64,000 nucleotides of DNA from Microcystis aeruginosa LEGE 91341. GTDB lineage: Bacteria > Cyanobacteriota > Cyanobacteriia > Cyanobacteriales > Microcystaceae. The DNA is taken from positions 1 to 64,000 of the forward strand of contig NZ_JADEXY010000004.1 in NCBI RefSeq assembly GCF_015206885.1, given 5' to 3'. A program made the position numbers and the translations under genes. This document shows positions 8,489 through 16,762 of this stretch, piece by piece. The notes under the pieces were generated by a model. The model saw only the letters and a program-made list of their open reading frames with translations. It had not been told where the DNA came from and made no database searches. How positions within the stretch are numbered: the stretch's first letter is position 1; each line of letters opens with the position of its first letter.

Positions 8489-10390
8489 TTAAAATAACAG
8501 ATCTGCCGCGCCTTTTACCCGGGCTAGAGGTTCTACTGATCGGGGTAAACTGGCTAAGCGGATCAAAGTTTGCTCGGGGAATAAATCCTGATCAATTTCC
8601 TCATTAGCATGATAACGATTCTGCACGACGTAACGTTGATAGACTCCCATTTTTTTCAAAGATGCTGTCAATCGCACTTGTTCGGCAACGATGACATCTT
8701 GGGCTTGCAAAACTCCAATAAATTCTGTATGTTGGGGGTCTTTGAGTTTTTTCTGAGCAGACATCACCTGTTGTCTTAAGGTTCGCAATCGTCCCATTAA
8801 ATCTACACGCCCTAAGACATTTTGATATTTCATCCAAAGCTTAAAAATCCAACTTAACCAATCTCCTAAAGCCGTTGGCATTTCCAAAAATCGCAGGAGA
8901 TGACCGGTAGGAGCCGTATCTAAAATAATCAAATCTTGTTCTTTCTGGTCTAATAACTCCATTACTTTTACTAGAGACAACATTTCATCAATTCCTGGCA
9001 GAGATTGAGATACAATTTGTCGCCAAGCTTCTGGAGTATAAGCTAGTTTGATGTTCCCTTCTTCCTTACCTTCACCACTAATCATTTCTGCCAGTTCCCA
9101 TAAATAATCATCCCGAAATTTTTCTAAAACGATATTAGCATCAACTTCTTGACCACTTAAATTATCAGTTAATTGTGTAGATTGATGTCCTAATTTTGTC
9201 CCAAAGGCATCTCCCAAAGAATGAGCAGGATCAATAGAAATAATTCTAATTTTTTGATCGGGATGACGATTAGCTAACGCCCAACCAATGGCCGCAGCAA
9301 CGGTGGTTTTTCCCACACCTCCCTTGCCACCAATGATAATGAGTTGGCGTTTGTCGTCAATAAAATCACTAAAACTAGGCAGAATTTTTTGCGGCCATTG
9401 AATAGGAGGCGGCGCAATAAATTCTACTTGTTCGAGGATTTTAATTTGACTCATGATCTGATCTAATGCTTCACCTCCTAGGGGTTCTTTTGCCTGTTGA
9501 GGCAGGGTAAAAATTGTCTCCTGACCTGGAATTTTTAGGAATTTATCGAGGAGTTGCTGTTGCTCACTGTAGCGATCTAAATTTTGATTAGGATCCGTTA
9601 GAATGCGATTGATAAATAAGCAGCCGCAGGGAATATTTAAGTGACGCAAACTATTGAGTAATCGTTCGGTTTCTAATAAACTCATCGGTTCGGCAATTGC
9701 CACAATTAAACAAAGGGTAAAATCCCTATTTTGTAGGAGTTGTTTGCCTTCGCTTAATTCTGATTTTGTTTTGACTAAAAAGTCGTCCACATCATCGGCA
9801 TTGTAGGTTTTTGCAAAAGTTTGCGAAATAACACGATGTTTTTCTTGAAACAGCTCTAAAGAATTGAGAATAATCTCTAAAAAGTCTTTAATTTCCAATA
9901 AATTTAAGGTATGACCAGAGGGGGCCATATCAACAACAATTCGATCTACAACATTCTCTATTAGTAATCGTTGAATTTCTAATAGACCCATGATTTCATC
10001 TAAACCTGGCCAGTCTAAATCCCAAACAGGAGTTAGATCTTCTCCTTCAACAAAACTGCCCCGTTCTACTAAAAGTTCTAAAAATTTTCCGTATTTTTCT
10101 TTAAATTCTAAGAGCAATTTTTCCGCATCTAATGCCCTAACTTTTAAGTTAGGTAAGTCTTTTACAGGTAATGCCTCATCGCTAACTTCTGTTTGCAATA
10201 CATCCCCTAAAGAGTGAGCGGGATCGGTTGAGATTAACAGGATTTGTTCCTCTGGAAATAATTTAGCCCAACGGCGAGCAAATCCACAGGAAAGAGTGGT
10301 TTTTCCCACTCCTCCTTTGCCGCTAAACATAACTAAATGTCGAGTGTCATAACGACTTAGAGAGTTATTTGCCAAGTTAAAGTTAGTCAT
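8489..10390 (-). CDS. Double-domain ArsA/Get3-like ATPase in the gas vesicle cluster
   Basis: The 633-residue protein is a tandem duplication of the ArsA/Get3 (TRC40) deviant-Walker ATPase. Each half has a G-K-G-G-V-G-K-T-T P-loop (near residues 24 and 355), a D-P-A-H-S-L-G-D switch I and an A-P-(S/T)-G-H-x-L-x-x-L-E switch II. I see neither an arsenite permease or regulator nearby nor the Get3 C-x-x-C zinc motif. It starts 12 bp after the gvpW stop. Get3 proteins shield hydrophobic tail-anchor segments, so a role in handling hydrophobic GvpA is a reasonable inference. Arsenic efflux is less likely in this context. Confidence 0.9.
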   Translation of the reverse strand: MTNFNLANNSLSRYDTRHLVMFSGKGGVGKTTLSCGFARRWAKLFPEEQILLISTDPAHSLGDVLQTEVSDEALPVKDLPNLKVRALDAEKLLLEFKEKYGKFLELLVERGSFVEGEDLTPVWDLDWPGLDEIMGLLEIQRLLIENVVDRIVVDMAPSGHTLNLLEIKDFLEIILNSLELFQEKHRVISQTFAKTYNADDVDDFLVKTKSELSEGKQLLQNRDFTLCLIVAIAEPMSLLETERLLNSLRHLNIPCGCLFINRILTDPNQNLDRYSEQQQLLDKFLKIPGQETIFTLPQQAKEPLGGEALDQIMSQIKILEQVEFIAPPPIQWPQKILPSFSDFIDDKRQLIIIGGKGGVGKTTVAAAIGWALANRHPDQKIRIISIDPAHSLGDAFGTKLGHQSTQLTDNLSGQEVDANIVLEKFRDDYLWELAEMISGEGKEEGNIKLAYTPEAWRQIVSQSLPGIDEMLSLVKVMELLDQKEQDLIILDTAPTGHLLRFLEMPTALGDWLSWIFKLWMKYQNVLGRVDLMGRLRTLRQQVMSAQKKLKDPQHTEFIGVLQAQDVIVAEQVRLTASLKKMGVYQRYVVQNRYHANEEIDQDLFPEQTLIRLASLPRSVEPLARVKGAADLLF

Positions 10391-10402
10391 AGAGAAATCA
10401 AG

Positions 10403-11086
10403 TTAAGTAAAGTGATAGGGGGGAGAAACTTGTCCTAATTGTAATTCCCAACGAGGACAGGCTTTCTGCCAATGCAAGACTCGCTCGATTAGTAAAGGTT
10501 CCTCTTGAAAATTAACTAAAAGATAAATTCTTGATTCTGTCCCCGGAGCAGTAATAATCTTCGTTGATGGATAGCTTTGGTTGATTAAATCCACGAGATT
10601 TTGCCATTCTAGACCTTGCAAAGTATAAAAATCTTGTTGGGCTTCATAAAGCTGTTTTTTGGCTAAAAAATATTGTCTGCCCTTGCTTTCAGAAGAGAGT
10701 ACAGGCTCCTCTGGCTTACGGGGAATACATTTTAAAAGATATTCTCCTTTTCCCTCAAGTTCTTCAATTTTTTCTTGATATTCTTGGGCATGAGAACAAA
10801 GATGAGTCAGTAAATTTTCTGCCTCTAAAAAAGATGTGCCAAAACGTAAGGGTAAAATAGTGGTTTGTTGAAATAGTTCACAGATAACTCGATCATGACA
10901 TAAAACCGATTGAATCAAGCGTTCATCATCATTTTGTAAAGTGTCTAAACCAACTTCGGGTTCGACTACGGCCGAGAGAGAGCCACCAGTTATCAGTAAC
11001 AATGGGTTAGCCATTCCAACGGGTAATTTTAGGCTTTCTATGGGGGTTTTCAAAAAAGCGTAAGTATATAGATTGTACAATTTCAT
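10403..11086 (-). CDS. gvpW: GvpF/GvpL family gas vesicle protein (gvpW position)
   Basis: The 227-residue protein begins M-K-L-Y-N-L-Y-T-Y-A-F and contains the GvpL/GvpF signature region with a conserved H-D-R-V-I followed by T-I-L-P-L-R-F-G-T, just as in gvpF at 11913. GvpF/L proteins bind GvpA and act in nucleation of vesicle assembly. Its place after gvpV at the end of the cluster matches the gene called gvpW in other cyanobacteria. It heads a probable operon with the ArsA-like and CDC48-like genes (12 bp and 83 bp gaps). Its promoter must lie in the 92 bp divergent region shared with gvpV, unless read-through from gvpG occurs. Confidence 0.8.
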   Translation of the reverse strand: MKLYNLYTYAFLKTPIESLKLPVGMANPLLLITGGSLSAVVEPEVGLDTLQNDDERLIQSVLCHDRVICELFQQTTILPLRFGTSFLEAENLLTHLCSHAQEYQEKIEELEGKGEYLLKCIPRKPEEPVLSSESKGRQYFLAKKQLYEAQQDFYTLQGLEWQNLVDLINQSYPSTKIITAPGTESRIYLLVNFQEEPLLIERVLHWQKACPRWELQLGQVSPPYHFT

Positions 11087-11178
11087 AGGGTTTACTAAAA
11101 GAAAATTGACGATTTTTTACAAGTTTTTATATTGGGGCGTTGATATGCTAGAATATTCTAAGTTATTCAGGGATTGTT
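11087..11178. promoter_or_regulatory. Divergent intergenic region between gvpW and gvpV
   Basis: This 92 bp AT-rich gap separates two genes transcribed away from each other, so it should hold promoters for both. On the plus strand TAGAAT lies about 29 bases before the gvpV start and could be a -10 box. No convincing -35 element or operator palindrome is visible. Confidence 0.45.
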
Positions 11179-11514
11179 ATGACAACCACTCGTCCACCCA
11201 GACCAATTAGATCTAAAATTAGCACCATGCCTCGGAAACAATCTGAAGCAGATCACCAACTTGAGCTTTATAAGTTAATTACTGAAAAACAACGTATCCA
11301 AGAAAAATTAGAAATGATGGAGCGGCAGCTTCAGCAATTAAAAAATCGTCTCACGTTTGTGACAGAGCAAATTGAGACTACAGAACAAAGTATTCAAAAT
11401 TTGCGTACAGCCAACCCTCCTAGTGTAGCTAAAAAACCTGACTCCCCCAAAACTGTTGCTCACTCCTCTAATAATAATTCTAGTAATTTCCAAGCTTTTT
11501 ACCTAGAATATTAA
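11179..11514 (+). CDS. gvpV: Gas vesicle protein GvpV, inverted relative to the cluster
   Basis: The 111-residue protein matches the cyanobacterial GvpV pattern: a basic, proline-containing N-terminus, K-I-S-T-M-P, a Q-S-E-A segment, L-Y-K-L-I-T-E-K and then a long coiled coil (about residues 40-80) rich in Q, E, K and L. The C-terminus is Ser/Asn-rich. Its biochemical function is not known; it is an accessory factor of cyanobacterial gas vesicles. It is the only cluster gene on the plus strand, divergent from gvpW and convergent with gvpG, so its expression is uncoupled from the main gvp transcript. Confidence 0.8.
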   Translation: MTTTRPPRPIRSKISTMPRKQSEADHQLELYKLITEKQRIQEKLEMMERQLQQLKNRLTFVTEQIETTEQSIQNLRTANPPSVAKKPDSPKTVAHSSNNNSSNFQAFYLEY

Positions 11515-11637
11515 GGCTTAATCAAGGGCTAGTTCTGACCAAGCTTCAACGAGTTCTTGAGCTTGTCAAATCCGCCCTTACTAAGCTTACAATTTGTGAT
11601 TTTGTTCATGGCCTATAGGGTGGGAAAGATTGCAAGT

Positions 11638-11898
11638 TTAGAGAGAAGATTCTGATTCGTTTTCTGCCTCCTCTTCTTCTAAGGCTTGAATTTTTAATAA
11701 AAGTTCTTCTTCCTGAATTTCAAACTCCTCCTCAGAAATGTTGCCCATATCGTAAGATAGTTGTAAGGATAATAACAATTTGTGCAAATTTTCCGCCTCA
11801 TCATATTCTATATCTGCACGCTCTTGAATTTTTTCCCCAATCCAGATCAGACCCCCAATAGGACCAGTAATAGGAAGAAGTAAAAGGTCGAGAAACAT
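11638..11898 (-). CDS. gvpG: Gas vesicle protein GvpG
   Basis: The 86-residue protein has the typical GvpG layout: a hydrophobic start (M-F-L-D-L-L-L-L-P-I-T-G-P-I-G-G-L), W-I-G-E-K-I-Q-E-R-A and an acidic, coiled-coil-forming C-terminus rich in Glu. GvpG is a minor assembly factor believed to act with GvpF/L and GvpA. The gene follows gvpF by 14 bp and is the last collinear gene of the main minus-strand operon before the inverted gvpV. Confidence 0.93.
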   Translation of the reverse strand: MFLDLLLLPITGPIGGLIWIGEKIQERADIEYDEAENLHKLLLSLQLSYDMGNISEEEFEIQEEELLLKIQALEEEEAENESESSL

Positions 11899-11912
11899 AA
11901 CTGATACTCTCC

Positions 11913-12647
11913 TTAGATAAGTTGGGCAAAGGTATAGGGTGCAGTTAAATTGTTATAGCGAATTCTTAGGCGATCACCAAACTGCTGATCGATCGCTTCA
12001 ACGTTTTGGCTAAATTCTGGCTCTTGCTCCCAGGGAATTAAATAAGCTGTATTGTAAATCATGTCATCCGTCATCGGATCGCTTTCAATTACCTCTTGGG
12101 CGCGATGATTTAATTGGTCTCTAAAGACTTGAATAATGTCTTGTTTCCGTTGCAATACAGTGGCTTCAATGAGTTGACCTATATGGATAATTTCTTCCAT
12201 ATTTAAGTTTTTCCCCATCATCGCATCCCGTTCTTGTTTTAACTTAGGATTAGACTCCAAAGCCGCTTGTAATTCCCACTTATTATCCCAAAAAATCTTA
12301 ATGCTAACCTCTCGTTGTCCTGACAGTTTAGCAAATAATTCTTTCAGTTGGGTTTTATAGGGAGTAATTAGTTGTTCGGTGACGGATTCCCAGGTTTTGA
12401 TAACTAAGCCAAACCGCAGGGGCAACAACGTTGTAAACCCTGCTTCCATGACAGTTTCTAATACTTTTTCATGGCAAATTAAATAGCGACGGGACGCCAA
12501 ATACTTCTCTTTATGAGCAGCGGAGTAGAGAAAACTAAAACCATCAATCATCTCACTGTGAACTGGCTCATTATCAATCCCCTGCAAAACCAGTCCTTCA
12601 GGAACTGGTTCGGGAAATATGCCATATAAATAAAGACCCACTGTCAT
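11913..12647 (-). CDS. gvpF: Gas vesicle protein GvpF
   Basis: The 244-residue GvpF/L family protein opens with V-G-L-Y-L-Y-G-I-F-P and has the conserved C-H-E-K-V-L-E followed by T-L-L-P-L-R-F-G-L. It shares this core with gvpW at 10403. GvpF has a ferredoxin-like N-terminal domain and an alpha-helical C-terminal domain, binds GvpA and sits on the gas-facing side or at nucleation sites. It lies 15 bp after gvpK and 14 bp before gvpG, an obvious co-transcribed set. Confidence 0.93.
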   Translation of the reverse strand: MTVGLYLYGIFPEPVPEGLVLQGIDNEPVHSEMIDGFSFLYSAAHKEKYLASRRYLICHEKVLETVMEAGFTTLLPLRFGLVIKTWESVTEQLITPYKTQLKELFAKLSGQREVSIKIFWDNKWELQAALESNPKLKQERDAMMGKNLNMEEIIHIGQLIEATVLQRKQDIIQVFRDQLNHRAQEVIESDPMTDDMIYNTAYLIPWEQEPEFSQNVEAIDQQFGDRLRIRYNNLTAPYTFAQLI

Positions 12648-12662
12648 CAGTATTCTCCCAAA

Positions 12663-13136
12663 TTAAACCGGCTGAGAAGTTAAAACCAAACGAAGCTTGA
12701 GGTGAATTAGATCTAGTTGAGCTAAACCCAGATCAACATTTCCTTCCACAACAACTCCTGTATTGAGAAGTCTATCCACTAATTCTAACACAGAGGGCTT
12801 AACACCCTCCTTTCCAGGGTAATAACTCCCTGCTTCCGGTAAAAGAGTGCCAAACTCTCCTAGGTGGACATTTAAATCTTCTGGCTCAACCTCAAAAATT
12901 TCACACAAATGGAGAATTTGTTCTTGCAATTTTTGGATACTTTCTGCAGCCCTATCTAAATCAGACTCACTGAGAGCCCCTTTTTCCATCCGGCGAATGA
13001 TTTGGGCTTCGAGCAATTGGCGTACCAGTTCCACAACAGTTAACAGTAAAGGGGCTAAACCAGCTTGGCTATTACTTTCTGGAGGGGTCAGCAAGGCTTG
13101 ATTATCAGAATCGTAAGGTGTGCAAGCAAGTGTCAT
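12663..13136 (-). CDS. gvpK: Gas vesicle protein GvpK
   Basis: GvpK is recognised by A-G-L-A-P-L-L-L-T-V-V-E-L-V-R-Q-L, E-A-Q-I-I-R-R-M, L-D-R-A-A-E-S, L-G-E-F-G-T-L-L-P and the C-terminal L-D-L-I-H-x-K-L-R-L-V-L. It is an essential minor gas vesicle protein related to GvpA-type helices. I start it at ATG 13136, giving 157 residues with the usual C-T-P opening. A TTG at 13196 would add 20 residues of low-complexity sequence that is not part of the family. Confidence 0.9.
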   Translation of the reverse strand: MTLACTPYDSDNQALLTPPESNSQAGLAPLLLTVVELVRQLLEAQIIRRMEKGALSESDLDRAAESIQKLQEQILHLCEIFEVEPEDLNVHLGEFGTLLPEAGSYYPGKEGVKPSVLELVDRLLNTGVVVEGNVDLGLAQLDLIHLKLRLVLTSQPV

Positions 13137-13255
13137 GGTTGGAGTTGGTAAATGAGGAGTTCTTAAGGGTGAGTCTCTAGAGGGGAGCTTGGCCAAGAAA
13201 TTTTATCTGAGGGAAAAAATGATGTAACCAAGCAATGTCAACTTCCCGCCGCCCT

Positions 13256-14005
13256 GTGAAGATTCTAGTGACGAATTTACCCGACATGAGGAATGTGCTT
13301 GATTATTTTAACTGGTATCATGGCCCTCGATTGCCCCCGATTGGGATAGGGATTTTAAGGCTTAAAGTTCAGCTGCCAGGGGTTCTGTTAATAAGGCTTG
13401 GGATTGGCTATAGAGATAGGAGTCGCTTGCCCACCCATTAATCGCCATCTCCCTTGCTCTATCAACAGAGGCAATCGTTAACTACTGTAAACTTCTTGAC
13501 CGTTTGAGGATTCAATTGAGGAATTTCAATATATATGAGGAATGTGCCTGATCGTTGGGACTGCCATCACGTCTCTCCATTACACTCCATTTGGTTAAGG
13601 ATTTTAAGGTTTGAAGTCGGCGTGAAAGTTCCAGGTTTTCTGCGAATAAAGCTTGGCCTTGGCTAGGGAGGTAGGGATAACCTTGCAAGCTGTTAATCGC
13701 AGTTTCCCTAGCTTTATCAAGGGGGGCAATCGTCTCGTGTAAATTTCCTAATCTTTGAGGATTCAAGTGAGGAATTTCACGCATCTGAGGAATGTGCTTC
13801 ATCGTTCGGACTGGTATCATGGCTCTCCGTTGCACTCAATTGGCTTAAGGATTTTAAGGTTTCAAGCTCAGTTTCCAGGGTTTGGAGTCGGAGCGAAAGT
13901 TCCCGATTTTCTGCTAGTAAAGCTTGGGATTGGCTATGGAGGTAGGGGTCTCCTTCCCACCAGTTGATTCCCATTTCCCTGGCTTTATCAACAGAGGCAA
14001 TTAAC
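13256..14005 (-). repeat. Three tandem degenerate copies (about 250 bp) of the gvpJ 3' end
   Basis: The last 230-250 bases of gvpJ (13756-14005) recur at about 13505-13755 and about 13256-13504. Shared blocks in plus-strand order include GAGGAATGTGC, GGATTTTAAGG, AGCTTGG(G/C)(A/C)TTGGCTA and TTTATCAA or CTATCAA before GGCAAT. The middle copy still holds an open frame; the distal copy has lost it. The array fills the gap between gvpJ and gvpK. Confidence 0.85.
13512..13835 (-). CDS. Partial GvpJ duplicate, possibly the gene called gvpX in Microcystis
   Basis: This 107-residue frame overlaps the end of gvpJ by 59 bp. Its residues from about 40 on match the GvpJ C-terminal half (D-K-A-R-E, then Y-P-Y-L-P-S-Q-G-Q-A-L, A-E-N-L-E-L-S-R-R-L-Q-T-L-K-S-L, then D-G-S-P-N-D-Q-A-H-S-S). 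It lacks the GvpA-like fold entirely. It may be translated as an accessory peptide or be a by-product of the tandem duplication. The first 40 residues read through the junction and look non-native, and the start is uncertain. Confidence 0.45.
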   Translation of the reverse strand: MQRRAMIPVRTMKHIPQMREIPHLNPQRLGNLHETIAPLDKARETAINSLQGYPYLPSQGQALFAENLELSRRLQTLKSLTKWSVMERRDGSPNDQAHSSYILKFLN

Positions 14006-14199
14006 AAACGAATGCGGATATTTATAAGTTCAGTGGAGGCGATCGAAACGGAAATATCGCCGGCAATTACAATTCCTTTATCTAAAACTCGTTCGAGTAT
14101 ATCCGCTAAACTCGAACCTTGAGTTGCTGTTTTTAGGGAGCTGTTTGACTGGTTTTTGAGCGAGCCAGCAAAAGTGGAAGAAGTCACGGTTGGTTTCAC
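13777..14199 (-). CDS. gvpJ: Gas vesicle protein GvpJ
   Basis: The 140-residue protein is a GvpA/GvpJ family member. After a Ser/Thr-rich N-terminus, residues about 29-75 carry the GvpA-like core: L-A-D-I-L-E-R-V-L-D-K-G-I-V-I, then D-I-S-V-S-I-A-S-T-E-L-I and I-R-I-R-L-L-I-A-S-V-D. The C-terminal half is a leucine-heptad coiled coil plus a Ser/Asp-rich tail that GvpA lacks. GvpJ is thought to cap or initiate the vesicle cone. Its start is 17 bp after the gvpN stop. Its 3' half is tandemly repeated downstream. Confidence 0.92.
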   Translation of the reverse strand: MKPTVTSSTFAGSLKNQSNSSLKTATQGSSLADILERVLDKGIVIAGDISVSIASTELINIRIRLLIASVDKAREMGINWWEGDPYLHSQSQALLAENRELSLRLQTLETELETLKSLSQLSATESHDTSPNDEAHSSDA

Positions 14200-14216
14200 T
14201 CAATAAGAGTATAAAA

Positions 14217-15257
14217 TTAGTCTTTTCGCTGGGGCAAGTTGCCTCGCAGTAAAGATTGAATGGCTTTTAACGATTGATTTCCTGTCGAAGGTTCAGGAGT
14301 TGAAGCTTGGGCATCGGAAGGCTCCGTTTCCTCGACAAAGGATAAGGATTCTAACGGATTGTCCTCGAGGATTTCCCATAAAATCGCTCTTGACTTATCA
14401 ACAGATAAATTGGTGCGGGACAAAAGAACATCGGCGCATATATCACGGAAGTCCGAGTCAGCGGAGTTGGCCGCAATATCGTGAGAGGCGCAGACTTTAG
14501 CAATCATTAAACAAGAGCGCAAACCCGACGTTTTTTCAGTCCCAGTTTTCACCCGAAAGGTTTTGACGAGGTTGACAATAAATAAAGCATCTTCTCGACC
14601 AATCCCCGTTTTTTGAGCAAGAATTTCAGTCTGAGTCAGTTGGTCCGGCTCAGGCATATTGATAGTTACCAACCGATCCATTAAAGCATCTTGGGTGGCA
14701 TGAACCCCACAGTATTCTTCTGGGTTGGAGGTGAAAATTGCCCGAAACTGAGAATTGACTTGTAGGTAATCGGGTTGATGGCTAGTGGGGGGCAGGGTGA
14801 GAATTTTTTCTTCCAAGGCGGAGAGTAAAACGTTGTTGACCTCAGGCCGAGAACGATTGAACTCATCATAAACTAGGGTAAACCCCTCTCGACAGGCCAT
14901 TGTTAACCGAGAATCCACCCAATTGTGTTTTAGCTCGTCTTCAACTTTGAGAACGCTGTGGATATAGTTATCCATCAGTTTTTTATGGGTGTAGCCAGAC
15001 TGGCTACCAATTAAATCGGAACTGGTAAAGTCATCATCGCCAAAGATCAGCATCACAGGTCTGGCTAAACAATTGGCCAGGTGCATTGCCAAGGTGGTTT
15101 TTCCCGTTCCTGCCGGACCACACAGATGGATGGAAAAACCAGCGTTTAGATAACGTAAGGCGCGAGTGGCAACTTGATCAATCGAAGGCGTAACAACAAA
15201 TTGACCGGGGCGAAGGCAGAGTACGGCTCTTCTTGTTTGAGTTTCAGTAAATGTCAT
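14217..15257 (-). CDS. gvpN: Gas vesicle ATPase GvpN (MoxR-type AAA+)
   Basis: The 346-residue AAA+ protein has Walker A G-P-A-G-T-G-K-T at 47-54, L-V-Y-D-E-F-N-R-S as Walker B, a sensor-like F-T-S-N-P-E-E-Y and the D-R-L-V-T motif. These define the GvpN branch of MoxR ATPases. GvpN is needed for full-size vesicle growth. The N-terminal R-P-x-x-F-V-x-T-P is typical of the family. About 45 extra C-terminal residues are Ser/Pro-rich and not conserved. The gene follows gvpC after a 599 bp gap, so it may have its own promoter. Confidence 0.95.
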   Translation of the reverse strand: MTFTETQTRRAVLCLRPGQFVVTPSIDQVATRALRYLNAGFSIHLCGPAGTGKTTLAMHLANCLARPVMLIFGDDDFTSSDLIGSQSGYTHKKLMDNYIHSVLKVEDELKHNWVDSRLTMACREGFTLVYDEFNRSRPEVNNVLLSALEEKILTLPPTSHQPDYLQVNSQFRAIFTSNPEEYCGVHATQDALMDRLVTINMPEPDQLTQTEILAQKTGIGREDALFIVNLVKTFRVKTGTEKTSGLRSCLMIAKVCASHDIAANSADSDFRDICADVLLSRTNLSVDKSRAILWEILEDNPLESLSFVEETEPSDAQASTPEPSTGNQSLKAIQSLLRGNLPQRKD

Positions 15258-15856
15258 AGTTGAAATCTAGTAAATACTATTGATAATCCCCGCCTGAAGC
15301 GGACGGGCATTCTCGAGCTAACAACCGCCTGTTGACGCTTGTGTCACCCGAATTTTACGGCAAGAAGTTTAATCGGGTTTGACTTTTAAGGCTTACCTCA
15401 TAATATATAATATCCTAAAAGATTAGGAACTGTCACTAATTAGCTCTAGAACCTTGATTCTGAAGGTATTTTTACGACATTCATTAGTCAAGGGGCTAAG
15501 GGTCTAAAATTCTTGTCTAGATTACTTTTCAAGACTTAAACAATGATAAGCCCAGATGCAGTCCTTTTCCCTTACCTCCTTTGTCAATAAAAGACTAATA
15601 ATCACGACATTAACTATAGACTGAGTGAAGCTTTATCATACTTTTTAATTTACCAGAGACCTAGAGAGGGCTAAATAGGAACCCAACACTACTAGGTTGA
15701 GTATAGAAACTTAGAAAAGCAGGATCAGCATGGTAGATTGAAAACCAAAGGGTTATTGTTGTATTCTCAGATAGTCCTCTAGTTTAGCCAGGAAAAGGGA
15801 CTAGAGGGTTTTTACTCTAGCCCTAGGCTTAAGTGGGTTGGAATTAACCTAGAGAT
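15258..15856. other. 599 bp gap between gvpC and gvpN
   Basis: I find no gene here. The segment near 15283-15315 has a GC-rich fold-back (CCCCGCC...GGACGGG) reminiscent of IS200/IS605-type ends, and a hairpin lies at 15776-15807. Other cyanobacterial clusters keep gvpC and gvpN close, so the gap may mark an excised or decayed insertion. It may also hold a promoter for the gvpN-to-gvpG genes. Confidence 0.4.
15776..15807. terminator. Hairpin just downstream of gvpC
   Basis: CCTCTAGT (15776-15783) pairs perfectly with ACTAGAGG (15800-15807) around a 16-base loop. It lies about 50 bp after the gvpC stop. A T-run exists only on the plus strand, so for gvpC it may be an attenuator or an RNA-stability element rather than a strong terminator. 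Confidence 0.5.
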
Positions 15857-16495
15857 TTATTTGCCAAAAACGTAGATAGACAAATCTTGACGAAATTGAC
15901 GCAATTCATCTTTTAGCTGTTTCGCTTCAGCTAAACGTCGTTCTTGAAATTGACTTAAATCATCCTTCACCTGTTTAGCTCGATCTAGATGAAGTTGGCG
16001 TAAGTCGTCCTCTAGCTGTTTCGCTGCTGCTAAACGCTGTTCTTGGAATTGACTTAAATCCTCTTTCAGCTGTTTAGCTCGATCTATATGCTGTTGACGT
16101 AAGTCGTTCTCCAGCTGTTTCGCTGCTGCTAAACGTTGTTCTTGGAATTGACTTAAATCGTCCTTTAGCTGTTTGGCTCGATCTAGACGCTGTTGACGTA
16201 AGTCGTTGTCTAGCCGTTTGGCTTCCGCTAAACGTTGTTCTTGAAATTGACGTAAATCCTCTTTTTGCTTTTCCGCTTGAGCTAAACGCTGTTTTTGGGT
16301 AGCTGTTAAAAACAAGTGGCTTTCCTGTTGAACTTTTTGGAAAGATTGACGCAAAGCAGTTGCCTGTTCTTGCGCTTGTTTTTGTCTTTCAGTTTTGACA
16401 TCCAACAGAAAAGATTGCACTTCTCGCGAGAGTTTAGCTACTTCTTCAGCAATCGATAAACGATCCTGGCGGAACTGTTCCATGAGAGCAGGCAT
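15857..16495 (-). CDS. gvpC: Gas vesicle outer protein GvpC
   Basis: The 212-residue highly charged, entirely helical protein rich in Q, R, L, A and D is a GvpC. Residues about 79-203 form 33-residue repeats, each built of an 18-residue half (L-(S/R)[13 protein letters not shown]...) and a 15-residue half (L-R-Q-x-x-x-D-R-A-K-Q-L-K-x-D). GvpC wraps the outside of the GvpA shell and raises its collapse pressure. The opening M-P-A-L-M-E-Q-F-R and the closing Y-V-F-G-K are not repetitive. It follows the third gvpA by 267 bp. Confidence 0.93.
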   Translation of the reverse strand: MPALMEQFRQDRLSIAEEVAKLSREVQSFLLDVKTERQKQAQEQATALRQSFQKVQQESHLFLTATQKQRLAQAEKQKEDLRQFQEQRLAEAKRLDNDLRQQRLDRAKQLKDDLSQFQEQRLAAAKQLENDLRQQHIDRAKQLKEDLSQFQEQRLAAAKQLEDDLRQLHLDRAKQVKDDLSQFQERRLAEAKQLKDELRQFRQDLSIYVFGK

Positions 16496-16711
16496 GGGGT
16501 TGTCCTCAATTACTAAATACTATGGAATGGATTTGGCTCAATCACCCGTTAGAAAAACCTTCACGGAGACTGGGGGGAGAGACAGCAGATTTCGACTTTT
16601 CTTATTATCCCAAAGTTGAGATAGCGAATCACCCTATCAATTATAGACTATTGCGCCCCAAGAGAGGGGTAACTAAACTCAACAGGGATTAAAGAAAAGC
16701 CGAGAATCTAG

Positions 16712-16729
16712 AAAACCCGGTCGGGTTTT
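16712..16729 (-). terminator. Hairpin downstream of gvpA copy 3
   Basis: AAAACCC pairs with GGGTTTT around GGTC. The minus-strand transcript ends the stem in a U-run, so this can act as a partial intrinsic terminator that favours short gvpA-only transcripts over read-through into gvpC. Confidence 0.6.
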
Positions 16730-16762
16730 AACTGAGCAGATAGGAGAATCTGGGACCAATCC

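Noticed and set aside
8489-10390. An arsenite efflux ATPase assignment for the ArsA-like gene.
   Set aside because: No arsB, arsR or arsC is near and the gene is embedded in the gas vesicle cluster.
13235-13967. Two plus-strand frames (13235-13441 and 13755-13967) that encode similar proteins and could look like a paralogous gene pair.
   Set aside because: They are antisense to the tandem gvpJ copies; their similarity simply mirrors the DNA repeat.
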